Origin: Isoetes taiwanensis
Lineage: Eukaryota > Streptophyta > Lycopodiopsida > Isoetales > Isoetaceae
Assembly (NCBI GenBank): GCA_021234155.1
Contig: JAJEKV010000037.1
Location: forward strand, 1 to 64,000
Length of the DNA: 64,000 bases
Reading direction: 5' to 3'
Shown: piece by piece, positions 36,633 through 49,003 of the stretch
Layout: each line of letters begins with the position of its first letter
Position numbering within the stretch: the stretch's first letter is position 1
Translations under genes and position numbers: made by a program
The notes under the pieces: model-generated
What the model was told of the DNA's origin: nothing
Seen by the model: the letters and a program-made list of their open reading frames with translations, nothing else
Databases searched by the model: none

Positions 36633-37882
36633 ATGGCAACGCAATTGTCGAAGACAAAGATCCATTCAGATCAAAAGGCTCTAGAAAAAGCAATGCCTTT
36701 CTTTGGAACCCTATTGCATAGTTACGGTAAAAGCGGTCGCCTTTGAGCCCTTTTGTTATGCTTCCATCCATTTCTCACACATGCGGATGGAGTACGGCAA
36801 TTGCCGACTGGATTCGCAACTAGATGCCCCGACGGTTCCAACGGAGCAAAAATCACCTCCATCGGACCGGGCGGATGCAGATATGCCAAACCGGTCAAGC
36901 TTCTAGTTATGGATGTCTCCGTGTCTTTAAATTTGTTTCTTTTTTAGCGCACCTTTTAGGCAGCCATTTTGAGTGCTTACCGAGGTCCCTTTCATTTTGA
37001 GTGCTTACCGAGGTCCTTTCATTGCCTTGCTTTTTGCCTCCCTCTTCATTTGCCTTCACTTAGGTCCATGGGCTAATTCACCAAAAGTTCATATTTCATA
37101 ATTCGCCATCAAGGGATGCCTCCTTGTCATATTCAAAGCTATATTTTGACGAAATGATACTTCAATAATATTCTCTTGTCACAATTGCTCTTAAGTTTTC
37201 ATCATGTCGATGTAGTATAGTGGTGAGTATTCCCGCTGCCACGCTGGTGACCCGGTTCGATCCCCCAAGATCGGCGCGGATTTTTGTTCTATCTCTCCCT
37301 AGTGCATATCTTTCCAAAGTGTAGCACATGAATATGACTCCCACCCCTTAAAAGTCGTGGTGTTATGACTCCTACCCCTTCAAAGTTGTGTTAGAGTTTC
37401 TATAATGCCAATCTCGCATAGTGTTGAGTGTTCTTGGTCATGCCGGGCGACCCGCGGTTCGATTCCACCACCGCACGAGGATGTGTCTCCTTGTCCTATT
37501 CAAAGCCATATTTCGACGAGGCTGCAATTCCAAAGTATTTCATTGTCCAATTGCGTTAGAATCTTCGATCGTGGTCGATGTAGTATAGTGGTGAGTATTC
37601 CCGCCACACGCTGGTGACCCGGTTCGATCCCCAAGATCGGGCGCAATTTTTGGCCTAACTTGTCCAAAATAATGCATATATTCAAAATCGAGATCTTATA
37701 TTCAAAATGAACTAAAAGATTCCTATTTAAGAGACGGTGACGAGAGAAAAGAAGTTAGTATCAGATTACACCGGGGATCTGACGGTGTCAGCTAGTTCAT
37801 CAAAAACTATTTCAAGGACCTAGCTTTTAAGATATAGATAGCTTCCAACCCAACCGGCTTTGATCTCAAGCTCCGGTAAACC
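36633..37882 (+). repeat. Unit 30 (1,250 bp)
   Basis: A is at 37206-37276, core CGCTGCCACGCTGG. B is at 37574-37643, core CGCCACACGCTGG. It mixes blocks: GTAAAAG with GTCAAGC, TTCATTTG and a variant internal duplication. ATTGTCCAATT before B has lost bases at the marker site. Confidence 0.97.
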
Positions 37883-39135
37883 ATGGCAACGCAATTGTCG
37901 AAGACAAAGATCCATTCAGATCAAAAGGCTCTAGAAAAAGCAATGCCTTTCTTTGGAACCCTATTGCATAGTTACGGTGTAAAAGCGGTCGCCTTTTGAG
38001 CCCTTGTTATGCTTCCATCCATTTCTCACACATGCGGATGGAGTACGGCAATTGCCGATGGGATTCGGCAACTAGACGCCCTGACGGTTCCAACGGAGCA
38101 AAAATCACCTCCATCGGACCGGCGGATGCAGAGATATGCCAAACTGAAGTTAAGCTTCTAGTTATGGATGTCTCCGTGTCTTTAAATTTGTTTCTTTTTT
38201 TAGCGCGCCTTTTTAGGCAAATATATTTGAGTGCTTATTTTTCATTGTTGAGTTACCGAGGTTCCTTTCATTGCCTTGCTTTTTGCCTCCCTCTTAATTT
38301 GCCTTCACTTAGGTCCCTGGGCTAATTCACCAAAAGTTCATATTTCATAATTCGTCATCAAGGGATGCCTCCTTGTCATATTCAAAGCTATATTTTGACG
38401 AAATGATACTTCAATAATATTCTCTTGTCACAATTGCTCTTAAGTTTTCATCATGTCGATGTAGTATAGTGGTGAGTATTCCCGCCTGTCACGCGGGTGA
38501 CCCGAGTTCGATCCCCGGCATCGGCGTGATTTTTGTTCTATCTCGCCTAGTGCATATCTTTCCAAAGTGTAGCACATGAATATGACTGACTCCCACCCCT
38601 TAAAAGTCGTGGTGTTATGACTCCTACCCCTTCAAAGTTGTGTTAGAGTTTCTATAATGCCAATCTCGCATAGTGTTGAGTGTTCTTGGTCATGCCGGGC
38701 AATCTGTTTCGATTCCACCACCGCACGAGGATGTGTCTCCTTGTCCTATTCAAAGCCATATTTCGACGAGGCTGCAATTCCAAAGTATTTCATTGCCACA
38801 ATTATGCGTTAGAATCTTCGATCGTGGTCGATGTAGTATAGTGGTGAGTATTCCCGCCACACGCTGGTGACCCGGTTCGATCCCCTAAGATCGGGCGCAA
38901 TTTTTGGCCTAACTTGTCCAAAATAATGCATATATTCAAAATCGAGATCTTATATTCAAAATGAACTAAAAGATTCCTATTTAAGAGACGGTGACGAGAG
39001 AAAAGAAGTTAGTATCGATTACACCGGGATCCGACGGTTGTCAGCCTAGTTCATCAAAACTATTTCAAGGACCTAGCTTTTAAGATATAGATAGCTTCCA
39101 ACCCAACCGGCTTTGATCTCAAGCTCCGGTAAACC
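37883..39135 (+). repeat. Unit 31 (1,253 bp)
   Basis: A is full length at 38455-38526. B is at 38827-38897, core CGCCACACGCTGG. Right-block markers start here: GTAAAAG, GTTAAGC, CTTAATTTG, CCCTGGG, ATTGCCAC. The T-rich spot contains an insert with TTTTTCATTGTTGAG near 38230-38255. Confidence 0.97.
38455..38526 (+). tRNA. tRNA-Asp(GTC), locus A of unit 31
   Basis: Full length with the A-type T stem CCGAG/CCCGG (one A-C mismatch). GGCGTGATTTTTG follows. Confidence 0.86.
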
Positions 39136-40379
39136 ATGGCAACGCAATTGTCGAAGACAAAGATCCATTCAGATCAAAAGGCTCTAGAAAAAAAGCAATG
39201 CCTTTCTTTGGAACCCTATTGCATAGTTACGGTGTAAAAAGCGGTCGCCTTTGAGCCCTTGTTATGCTTCCATCCATTTCTCACACATGCATGCGGATGG
39301 AGTACGGCAATTGCCGATGGGATTCGCAACTAGATGCCCCCGACGGTTCCAACGGAGCAAAAATCACCTCCATCGGATCGGGCGGATGCAGAGATATGCC
39401 AAACCGGTTAAGCTTCTAGTTATGGATGTCTCCGTGTCTTTAAATTTGTTTCTTTTTTAGCGCACCTTTTAGGCAAATATATTTGAGTGCTTACCGAGGT
39501 TCCTTTCATTGCCTTGCTTTTTGCCTTTTGCCTCCCTCTTAATTTGCCTTCACTTAGGTCCATGGGCTAATTCACCAAAAGTTCATATTTCATAATTCGT
39601 CATCAAGGGATGCCTCCTTGTCATATTCAAAGCTATATTTTGACGAAATGATACTTCAATAATATTCTCTTGTCACAATTGCTCTTAAGTTTTCATCATG
39701 TCGATGTAGTATAGTGGTGAGTATTCCCACCACACGCTGGTGACCCGGTTCGATCCCCCCAGCATCGGGCGTGATTTTTGTTCTATCTCGCCTAGTGCAT
39801 ATCTTTCCAAAGTGTAGCACATGAATATGACTCCCACCCCTTAAAAGCTGTGTGTTATGACTCCTACCCCCTTCAAAGTTGTGTTAGAGTTTCTATAATG
39901 CCAATCTCGCATAGTGTTGAGTGTTCTTGGTCATGCCGCCAATAATGTTTCGATTCCACCACCGCATCGAGGATGTGTCTCCTTGTCCTATTCAAAGCCA
40001 TATTTCGACGAGGCTGCAATTCCAAAGTATTTCATTGCCACAATTGCGTTAGAATCTTCGATCGTGGTCGATGTAGTATAGTGGTGAGTATTCCCACCAC
40101 CACGCTGGTGACCCGGTTCGATCCCCTAAGATCGGGCGCAATTTTTGGCCTAACTTGTCCAAAATAATGCATATATTCAAAATCGAGATCTTATATTCAA
40201 AATGAACTAAAAGATTCCTATTTAAGAGACGGTGACGAGAGAAAAGAAGTTAGTATCAGATTACACCGGGGATCTGACGGTGTCAGCTAGTTCATCAAAA
40301 CTATTTCAAGGACCTAGCTTTTAAGATATAGATAGCTTCCAACCCAACCGGGCTTTGGATCTCAAGCTCCGGGTAAACC
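39136..40379 (+). repeat. Unit 32 (1,244 bp)
   Basis: A is at 39700-39771, core CACCACACGCTGG. B is at 40067-40138, core CACCACCACGCTGG. Right-block markers, but with CCATGGG. ATGC is duplicated near 39290, and TTTTGCC is duplicated near 39515. Confidence 0.97.
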
Positions 40380-41600
40380 ATGGCAACGCAATTGTCGAAG
40401 ACAGCATCCATTCAGATCAAAAGGCTCTAGAAAAAGCAATGCCTTTCTTTGGAACCCTATTGCATAGTTACGGTGTACAAAGCGGTCGCCTTTTGAGCCC
40501 TTTGTTATGCTTCCATCCATTTCTCACACATGCGGATGGAGTACGGCAATTGCCGATGGGATTCGCAAACTAGATGCCCCGACGGTTCCAACGGAGCAAA
40601 AATCACCTCCATCGGATCGGGCGGATGCAGATATGCCAAACCGGGTTAAGCTTCTAGTTATGGATGTCTCCGTGTCTTTAAATTTGTTTCTTTTTTAGCG
40701 CACCTTTTAGGCAAATATTTTTTGAGTGCTTACCGAGGTTCCTTTCATTGCCTTGCTTTTTGCCTCCCTCTTTAATTTGCCTTCACTTAGGTCCATGGGC
40801 TAATTCACCAAAAGTTCATATTTCATAATTCGTCATCAAGGGATGCCTCCTTGTCATATTCAAAGCTATATTTTGACGAGCCGATACTTCAATAATATTC
40901 TCTTGTCACAATTGCTCTTAAGTTTTCATCATGTCGATGTAGTATAGTGGTGAGTATTCCCGCCTGTCACGCGGGTGACCCGGGTTCGATCCCCGGCATC
41001 GGCGTGATTTTTGTTCTATCTCGCCTAGTGCATATCTTTCCAAAGTGTAGCACATGAATATGACTCCCACCCCTTAAAAGCTGTGTGTTATGACTCCTAC
41101 CCCCTTCAAAGTTGTGTTAGAGTTTCTATAATGCCAATCTCGCATAGTGTTGAGTGTTCTTGGTCATGCCGGCGACCCGTGTTCGATTCCACCACCGCAC
41201 GAGGATGTGTCTCCTTGTCCTATTCAAAGCCATATTTCGACGAGGCTGCAATTCCAAAGTATTTCATTGCCACAATTGCGGTTAGAATCTTCGATCGTGT
41301 CGATGTAGTATAGTGGTGAGTATTCCCACCACCACGCTGGTGACCCGGTTCGATCCCCGATCGGGCGCAATTTTTGGCCTAACTTGTCCAAAATAATGCA
41401 TATATTCAAAATCGAGATCTTATATTCAAAATGAACTAAAAGATTCCTATTTAAGAGACGGTGAGAGAGAAAAGAAGTTAGTATCGATTACACCGGATCC
41501 GACGGTGTCGCCTAGTTCATCAAAACTATTTCAAGGACCTAGCTTTTAAGATATAGATAGCTTCCAACCCAACCGGCTTTGATCTCAAGCTCCGTAAACC
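40380..41600 (+). repeat. Unit 33 (1,221 bp)
   Basis: A is intact at 40933-41004 and has the B-type T stem. B is at 41299-41367, core CACCACCACGCTGG. The central-block marker GTACAAAG occurs within an otherwise right-block unit (GTTAAGC, ATTGCCAC). Confidence 0.97.
40933..41004 (+). tRNA. tRNA-Asp(GTC), locus A of unit 33, B-type T stem
   Basis: The only complete A-position gene with T stem CCGGG/CCCGG and box B GGTTCGATCCC, so the tRNA is identical to B genes while both flanks stay A-type (CATCAT before, TGATTTTTG after). A B-to-A conversion tract, or survival of the ancestral base, would explain it. Confidence 0.93.
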
Positions 41601-42162
41601 ATGGCAACGCAATTGTCGAAGACAAAGATCCATTCAGATCAAAAGGCTCTAGAAAAAAGCAATGCCTTTCTTTGAACCCTATTGCATAGTTACGGTGTAA
41701 AAAGCGGTCGCCTTTGAGCCCTTTGTTATGCTTCCATCCATTTCACACATGCGGATGGAGTACGGCAATTGCCGGCGGGATTCGCAACTAGATGCCCCGA
41801 CGTTCCAACGGAGCAAAAATCACCTCCATCGGACCGGCGGATGCAGAGATATGCCAAACTGAAGTTAAGCTTCTAGTTATGGATGTCTCCGTGTCTTTAA
41901 ATTTGTTTCTTTTTTAGTTTTTTAGCGCAAATATTTTGAGCTTAATCATATTTGAGTGCTTACCGGAGGTTCCTTTCATTGCCTTGCTTTTTGCCTCCCT
42001 CTTAATTTGCCTTCACTTAGGTCCCTGGGCTAATTCACCAAAAGTTCATATTTCATAATTCGTCATCAAGGGATGCCTCCTTGTCATATTCAAAGCTATA
42101 TTTTGACGAAATGATACTTCAATAATATTCTCTTGTCACAATTGCTCTTAAGTTTTCATCAT

Positions 42163-42234
42163 GTCGATGTAGTATAGTGGTGAGTATTCCCGCCTGTCAC
42201 GCGGGTGACCCGAGTTCGATCCCCGGCATCGGCG
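42163..42234 (+). tRNA. tRNA-Asp(GTC), locus A of unit 34
   Basis: Full length, A-type T stem with the 52-62 A-C mismatch, otherwise as the B genes. Confidence 0.86.
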
Positions 42235-42530
42235 TGATTTTTGTTCTATCTCGCCTAGTGCATATCTTTCCAAAGTGTAGCACATGAATATATGACTCCC
42301 ACCCCCCTAAAAGTCGTGGTGTTATGACTCCTACCCCTTCAAAGTTGTGTTAGAGTTTCTATAATGCCAATCTCGCATAGTGTTGAGTGTTCTTGGTCAT
42401 GCCTACGACCGCGTTCGATTCCACCACCGCACGAGGATGTGTCTCCTTGTCCTATTCAAAGCCATATTTCGACGAGGCTGCAATTCCAAAGTATTTCATT
42501 GCCACAATTGCGGTTAGAATCTTCGATCGT

Positions 42531-42603
42531 GTCGATGTAGTATAGTGGTGAGTATTCCCCACCACACACGCGGGTGACCCGGGTTCGATCCCCGGCATCG
42601 GCG
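42531..42603 (+). pseudogene. tRNA-Asp-like, locus B of unit 34, altered anticodon arm
   Basis: The core is CCACCACACACGCGGG, so the 5' anticodon stem strand and GTC are lost, while the T arm and acceptor are perfect. It is a hybrid of the intact and degenerate forms. Confidence 0.7.
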
Positions 42604-43397
42604 CAATTTTTGGCCTAACTTGTCCAAAATAATGCATATATTCAAAATCGAGATCTTATATTCAAAATGAACTAAAAGATTCCTATTTAAGAGACGGTGA
42701 CGAGAGAAAAGAAGTTAGTATCAGATTACACCGGGGATCTGACGGTGTCAGCTAGTTCATCAAAACTATTTCAAGGACCTAGCTTTTAAGATATAGATAG
42801 CTTCCAACCCAACCGGGCTTTGGATCTCAAGCTCCGGGTAAACCATGGCAACGCAATTGTCGAAGACAGCATCCATTCAGATCAAAAGGCTCTAGAAAAA
42901 GCAATGCCTTTCTTTGGAACCCTATTGCATAGTTACGGTGTAAAAAGCGGTCGTCTTTGAGCCCTTGTTATGCTTCCATCCATTTCTCACACATGCGGAT
43001 GGAGTACGGCAATTGCCACTGGGATTCGGCAACTAGATGCCCTGACGGTTCCAACGGAGCAAAAATCACCTCCATCGGACCGGCGGATGCAGAGATATGC
43101 CAAACTGAAGTTAAGCTTCTAGTTATGGATGTCTCCGTGTCTTTAAATTTGTTTCTTTTTTTAGCGCGCCTTTTAAGCAGTCATATTTGAGTGCTTACCG
43201 GAGGTTCCTTTCATTGCCTTGCTTTTTGCCTCCCTCTTAATTTGCCTTCACTTAGGTCCCTGGGCTAATTCACCAAAAGTTCATATTTCATAATTCGTCA
43301 TCAAGGGATGCCTCCTTGTCATATTCAAAGCTATATTTTGACGAGCCGATACTTCAATAATATTCTCTTGTCACAATTGCTCTTAAGTTTTCATCAT

Positions 43398-43469
43398 GTC
43401 GATGTAGTATAGTGGTGAGTATTCCCGCCTGTCACGCGGGTGACCCGAGTTCGATCCCCGGCATCGGCG
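43398..43469 (+). tRNA. tRNA-Asp(GTC), locus A of unit 35
   Basis: Full length, A-type T stem. Followed 364 bp later by an intact B copy, so unit 35 resembles unit 24 in having both. Confidence 0.86.
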
Positions 43470-43761
43470 TGATTTTTGTTCTATCTCGCCTAGTGCATAT
43501 CTTTCCAAAGTGTAGCACATGAATATGACTCCCACCCCTTAAAAGCTGTGTGTTATGACTCCTAACCCCTTCAAAGTTGTGTTAGAGTTTCTATAATGCC
43601 AATCTCGCATAGTGTTGAGTGTTCTTGGTCATGCCGGCCGATTTCGATTCCACCACCGCACGAGGATGTGTCTCCTTGTCCTATTCAAAGCCATATTTCG
43701 ACGAGGCTGCAATTCCAAAGTATTTCATTGCCACAATTAAGTGTTAGAATCTTCGATCGTG

Positions 43762-43833
43762 GTCGATGTAGTATAGTGGTGAGTATTCCCGCCTGTCACG
43801 CGGGTGACCCGGGTTCGATCCCCGGCATCGGCG
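43762..43833 (+). tRNA. tRNA-Asp(GTC), locus B of unit 35, intact
   Basis: Identical to the unit 7 B copy. The 5' flank is of the right-block type (ATTGCCACAATTAAGTG). Confidence 0.95.
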
Positions 43834-44071
43834 CAATTTTTGGCCTAACTTGTCCAAAATAATGCATATATTCAAAATCGAGATCTTATATTCAAAATGA
43901 ACTAAAAGATTCCTATTTAAGAGACGGTGACGAGAGAAAAGAAGTTAGTATCGATTACACCGGATCCGATCCGACGGTGTCAAAAGTTCATCAAAACTAT
44001 TTCAAGGACCTAGCTTTTAAGATATAGATAGCTTCCAACCCAACCGGCTTTGATCTCAAGCTCTGTAAACC

Positions 44072-45292
44072 ATGGCAACGCAATTGTCGAAGACAAAGAT
44101 CCATTCAGATCAAAAGGCTCTAGAAAAAGCAATGCCTTTCTTTGAACCCTATTGCATAGTTACGGTGTAAAAGCGGTCGCCTTTTGAGCCCTTGTTATGC
44201 TTCCATCCATTTCTCACATGCGATGGAGTACGGCAATTGCCGATGGGATTCGCAACTAGATGCCCCGACGGTTCCAACGGAGCAAAAATCACCTCCATCG
44301 GATCGGGCGGATGCAGAGATATGCCAAACCGGTTAAGCTTCTAGTTATGGATGTCTCCGTGTCTTTAAATTTGTTTCTTTTTTTTACCTTTTTAAGCAAA
44401 TATTTGAGTGCTTACCTTGAGGTTCCTTTCATTGCCTTGCTTTTTTGCCTCCCTCTTAATTTGCCTTCACTTAGGTCCATGGGCTAATTCACCAAAAGTT
44501 CATATTTCATAATTCGTCATCAAGGGATGCCTCCTTGTCATATTCAAAGCTATATTTTGACGAAATGATACTTCAATAATATTCTCTTGTCACAATTGTT
44601 TTTAAGTTTTCATCATGTCGATGTAGTATAGTGGTGAGTATTCCCACCACACGCTGGTGACCCGGTTCGATCCCCCCAAGATCGGGCGTGATTTTTGTTC
44701 TATCTCGCCTAGTGCATATCTTTCCAAAGTGTAGCACATGAATATGACTCCCACCCCTTAAAAGCTGTGTGTTATGACTCCTACCCCCTTCAAAGTTGTG
44801 TTAGAGTTTCTATAATGCCAATCTCGCATAGTGTTGAGTGTTCTTGGTCATGCCGGCGACCCGTGTTCGATTCCACCACCGCACGAGGATGTGTCTCCTT
44901 GTCCTATTCAAAGCCATATTTCGACGAGGCTGCAATTCCAAAGTATTTCATTGCCACAATTGCGGTTAGAATCTTCGATCGTGTCGATGTAGTATAGTGG
45001 TGAGTATTCCCGCCTGTCACGCGGGTGACCCGGGTTCGATCCCCGGCATCGGCGCAATTTTTGGCCTAACTTGTCCAAAATAATGCATATATTCAAAATC
45101 GAGATCTTATATTCAAAATGAACTAAAAGATTCCTATTTAAGAGACGGTGACGAGAGAAAAAGAAGTTAGTATCGATTACACCGGGATCCGACGGTGTCG
45201 CCTAGTTCATCAAAACTATTTCAAGGACCTAGCTTTTAAGATATAGATAGCTTCCAACCCAACCGGCTTTGATCTCAAGCTCCGTAAAAACC
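44072..45292 (+). repeat. Unit 36 (1,221 bp)
   Basis: A is at 44617-44688, core CACCACACGCTGG. B is intact at 44983-45054. Right-block markers with CCATGGG. Confidence 0.97.
44983..45054 (+). tRNA. tRNA-Asp(GTC), locus B of unit 36, intact
   Basis: Identical to the unit 7 B copy. With unit 35 B this gives two intact B genes in successive units, as in units 24 and 25. Confidence 0.95.
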
Positions 45293-46533
45293 ATGGCAAC
45301 GCAATTGTCGAAGACAAAGATCCATTCAGATCAAAAGGCTCTAGAAAAAGCAATGCCTTTCTTTGGAACCCTATTGCATAGTTACGGTGTAAAAAGCGGT
45401 CGTCTTTGAGCCCTTGTTATGCTTCCATCCATTTCTCACACATGCGATGGAGTACGGCAATTGCCGATGGGATTCGCAACTAGATGCCCCGACGGTTCCA
45501 ACGGAGCAAAAATCACCTCCATCGATCGGGCGGATGCAGATATGCCAAACCGAAGTTAAGCTTCTAGTTATGGATGTCTCCGTGTCTTTAAATTTGTTTC
45601 TTTTTTTTAGCGACCTTTTAAGCAAATATATTTGAGTGCTTTTTCGGAGGTACCGGAGGTTCCTTTCATTGCCTTGCTTTTTTGCCTCCCTCTTAATTTG
45701 CCTTCACTTAGGTCCATGGGCTAATTCACCAAAAGTTCATATTTCATAATTCGCCATCAAGGGATGCCTCCTTGTCATATTCAAAGCTATATTTTGACGA
45801 AATGATACTTCAATAATATTCTCTTGTCACAATTGTTCTTAAGTTTTCATCATGTCGATGTAGTATAGTGGTGAGTATTCCCACCACACGCTGGTGACCC
45901 GGTTCGATCCCCGCATCGGGCGTGATTTTTGTTCTATCTCGCCTAGTGCATATCTTTCCAAAGTGTAGCACATGAATATGACTCCCACCCCCCCTTAAAA
46001 GTCGTGGTGTTATGACTCCTACCCCTTCAAAGTTGTGTTAGAGTTTCTATAATGCCAATCTCGCATAGTGTTGAGTGTTCTTGGTCATGCCGGCGACCCG
46101 TGTTCGATTCCACCACCGCACGAGGATGTGTCTCCTTGTCCTATTCAAAGCCATATTTCGACGAGGCTGCAATTCCAAAGTATTTCATTGCCACAATTGC
46201 GGTTAGAATCTTCGATCGTGTCGATGTAGTATAGTGGTGAGTATTCCCTACCACACGCTGGTGACCCGGTTCGATCCCCGCAAGATCGGGCGCAATTTTT
46301 GGCCTAACTTGTCCAAAATAATGCATATATTCAAAATCGAGATCTTATATTCAAAATGAACTAAAAGATTCCTATTTAAGAGACGGTGACGAGAGAAAAG
46401 AAGTTAGTATCAGATTACACCGGGGATCTGACGGTGTCAGCTAGTTCATCAAAACTATTTCAAGGACCTAGCTTTTAAGATATAGATAGCTTCCAACCCA
46501 ACCGGGCTTTGGATCTCAAGCTCCGGGTAAACC
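45293..46533 (+). repeat. Unit 37 (1,241 bp)
   Basis: A is at 45854-45922, core CACCACACGCTGG. B is at 46220-46292, core CTACCACACGCTGG. Right-block markers with CCATGGG. GGAGGTACCGGAGG near 45645 is a short local duplication. Confidence 0.97.
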
Positions 46534-47774
46534 ATGGCAACGCAATTGTCGAAGACAGCATCCATTCAGATCAAAAGGCTCTAGAAAAAGCAATGCCTTT
46601 CTTTGGAACCCTATTGCATAGTTACGGTGTAAAAAGCGGTCGTCTTTGAGCCCTTGTTATGCTTCCATCCATTTCTCACACATGCGGATGGAGTACGGCA
46701 ATTGCCGATGGGATTCGGCAACTAGACGCCCTGACGGTTCCAACGGAGCAAAAATCACCTCCATCGGACCGGCGGATGCAGAGATATGCCAAACCGGAGT
46801 TAAGCTTCTAGTTATGGATGTCTCCGTGTCTTTAAATTTGTTTCTTTTTTTTAGCGCGCCTTTTAAGCAGTCATATTTGAGTGCTTACCGGAGGTTCCTT
46901 TCATTGCCTTGCTTTTTGCCTCCCTCTTAATTTGCCTTCACTTAGGTCCCTGGGCTAATTCACCAAAAGTTCATATTTCATAATTCGTCATCAAGGGATG
47001 CCTCCTTGTCATATTCAAAGCTATATTTTGACGAAATGATACTTCAATAATATTCTCTTGTCACAATTGTTCTTAAGTTTTCATCATGTCGATGTAGTAT
47101 AGTGGTGAGTATTCCCACCATCACGCTGGTGACCCGAAGTTCGATCCCCAAGATCGGGCGTGATTTTTGTTCTATCTCGCCTAGTGCATATCTTTCCAAA
47201 GTGTAGCACATGAATATGACCGACTCCCACCCCTTAAAAGTCGTGGTTATTATGACTCCTACCCCTTCAAAGTTGTGTTAGAGTTTCTATAATGCCAATC
47301 TCGCATAGTGTTGAGTGTTCTTGGTCATGCCGGGCAATCCGTTCGTTCGATTCCACCACCGCATCGAGGATGTGTCTCCTTGTCCTATTCAAAGCCATAT
47401 TTCGACGAGGCTGCAATTCCAAAGTATTTCATTGCCACAATTGCGGTTAGAATCTTCGATCGTGTCGATGTAGTATAGTGGTGAGTATTCCCACCACACG
47501 CTGGTGACCCGGTTCGATCCCCTAAGATCGGGCGCAATTTTTGGCCTAACTTGTCCAAAATAATGCATATATTCAAAATCGAGATCTTATATTCAAAATG
47601 AACTAAAAGATTCCTATTTAAGAGACGGTGAGAGAAAAAAAGTTAGTATCGATTACACCGGATCCGACGGACGGTTTGTCGTAGTTAGTTCATCAAAACT
47701 ATTTCAAGGACCTAGCTTTTAAGATATAGATAGCTTCCAACCCAACCGGCTTTGATCTCAAGCTCCGGTAAACC
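46534..47774 (+). repeat. Unit 38 (1,241 bp)
   Basis: A is at 47088-47160, core CACCATCACGCTGG. B is at 47464-47534, core CACCACACGCTGG. Clean-state in its first half. Right-block markers. An unusual GACGGACGGTTTGTCGTAG occurs near 47667. Confidence 0.97.
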
Positions 47775-48328
47775 ATGGCAACGCAATTGTCGAAGACAAA
47801 GATCCATTCAGATCAAAAGGCTCTAGAAAAAGCAATGCCTTTCTTTGGAACCCTATTGCATAGTTACGGTGTAAAAGCGGTCGCCTTTTGAGCCCTTGTT
47901 ATGCTTCCATCCATTTCTCACATGCGGATGGAGTACGGCAATTGCCGGCGGGATTCGCAACTAGACGCCCTGACGGTTCCAACGGAGCAAAAATCACCTC
48001 CATCGGACCGGCGGATGCAGAGATATGCCAAACTGGAGTTAAGCTTCTAGTTATGGATGTCTCCGTGTCTTTAAATTTGTTTCTTTTTTTAGCGCCACCT
48101 TTTAAGCAAATATATTTGAGTGCTTACCGAGGTTCCCTTGCATTGCCTTGCTTTTTGCCTCCCTCTTAATTTGCCTTCACTTAGGTCCCCTCGGGCTAAT
48201 TCACCAAAAGTTCATATTTCATAATTCGCCATCAAGGGATGCCTCCTTGTCATATTCAAAGCTATATTTTGACGAAATGATACTTCAATAATATTCTCTT
48301 GTCACAATTGCTCTTAAGTTTTCATCAT

Positions 48329-48398
48329 GTCGATGTAGTATAGTGGTGAGTATTCCCGCCTGTCACGCGGGTGACCCGAGTTCGATCCCCGATCGGCG
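48329..48398 (+). pseudogene. tRNA-Asp-like, locus A of unit 39
   Basis: Intact through the T loop. The 3' end reads CCCCGATCGGCG, two bases short. Confidence 0.7.
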
Positions 48399-48691
48399 TG
48401 ATTTTTGTTCTATCTCGCCTAGTGCATATCTTTCCAAAGTGTAGCACATGAATATGACTCCCACCCCTTAAAAGTCGTGTGTTATGACTCCTACCCCTTC
48501 AAAGTTGTGTTAGAGTTTCTATAATGCCAATCTCGCATAGTGTTGAGTGTTCTTGGTCATGCCGGGCGACCCGTTCGATTCCACCACCGCGACGAGGATG
48601 TGTCTCCTTGTCCTATTCAAAGCCATATTTCGACGAGGCTGCAATTCCAAAGTATTTCATTGCCACAATTGCGTTAGAATCTTCGATCGTG

Positions 48692-48765
48692 GTCGATGTA
48701 GTATAGTGGTGAGTATTCCCGCCTGTCACGCGGGTGACCCGTGTTCGATCCCCTAAGATCGGGCG
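48692..48765 (+). pseudogene. tRNA-Asp-like, locus B of unit 39
   Basis: Anticodon arm exact. The T arm reads CCGTGTTCG and the 3' end CCTAAGATCGGGCG. Confidence 0.7.
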
Positions 48766-49003
48766 CAATTTTTGGCCTAACTTGTCCAAAATAATGCATA
48801 TATTCAAAATCGAGATCTTATATTCAAAATGAACTAAAAGATTCCTATTTAAGAGACGGTGACGAGAGAAAAGAAGTTAGTATCAGATTACACCGGATCC
48901 GACGACGGTCGTCCTAGTTCATCAAAACTATTTCAAGGACCTAGCTTTTAAGATATAGATAGCTTCCAACCCAACCGGCTTTGATCTCAAGCTCCGGTAA
49001 ACC

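Larger units (their letters stand above)
41601..42844 (+). repeat. Unit 34 (1,244 bp)
   Basis: A is full length at 42163-42234. B is at 42531-42603 with an altered anticodon arm but an intact T arm and 3' end. The T-rich spot is rearranged (TTTAGTTTTTTAGCGC, then AATATTTTGAGCTTAATC) near 41913-41950. Confidence 0.97.
42845..44071 (+). repeat. Unit 35 (1,227 bp), both loci full length
   Basis: A is at 43398-43469 and B at 43762-43833. The unit is clean-state almost throughout, so it is the best reference for the right block. A CG-to-CA change stands at 43018. GAGCCGATAC precedes A. Confidence 0.98.
47775..49003 (+). repeat. Unit 39 (1,229 bp)
   Basis: A at 48329-48398 and B at 48692-48765 both keep the exact anticodon arm, and only their 3' parts are altered. 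Right-block markers. Confidence 0.97.
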
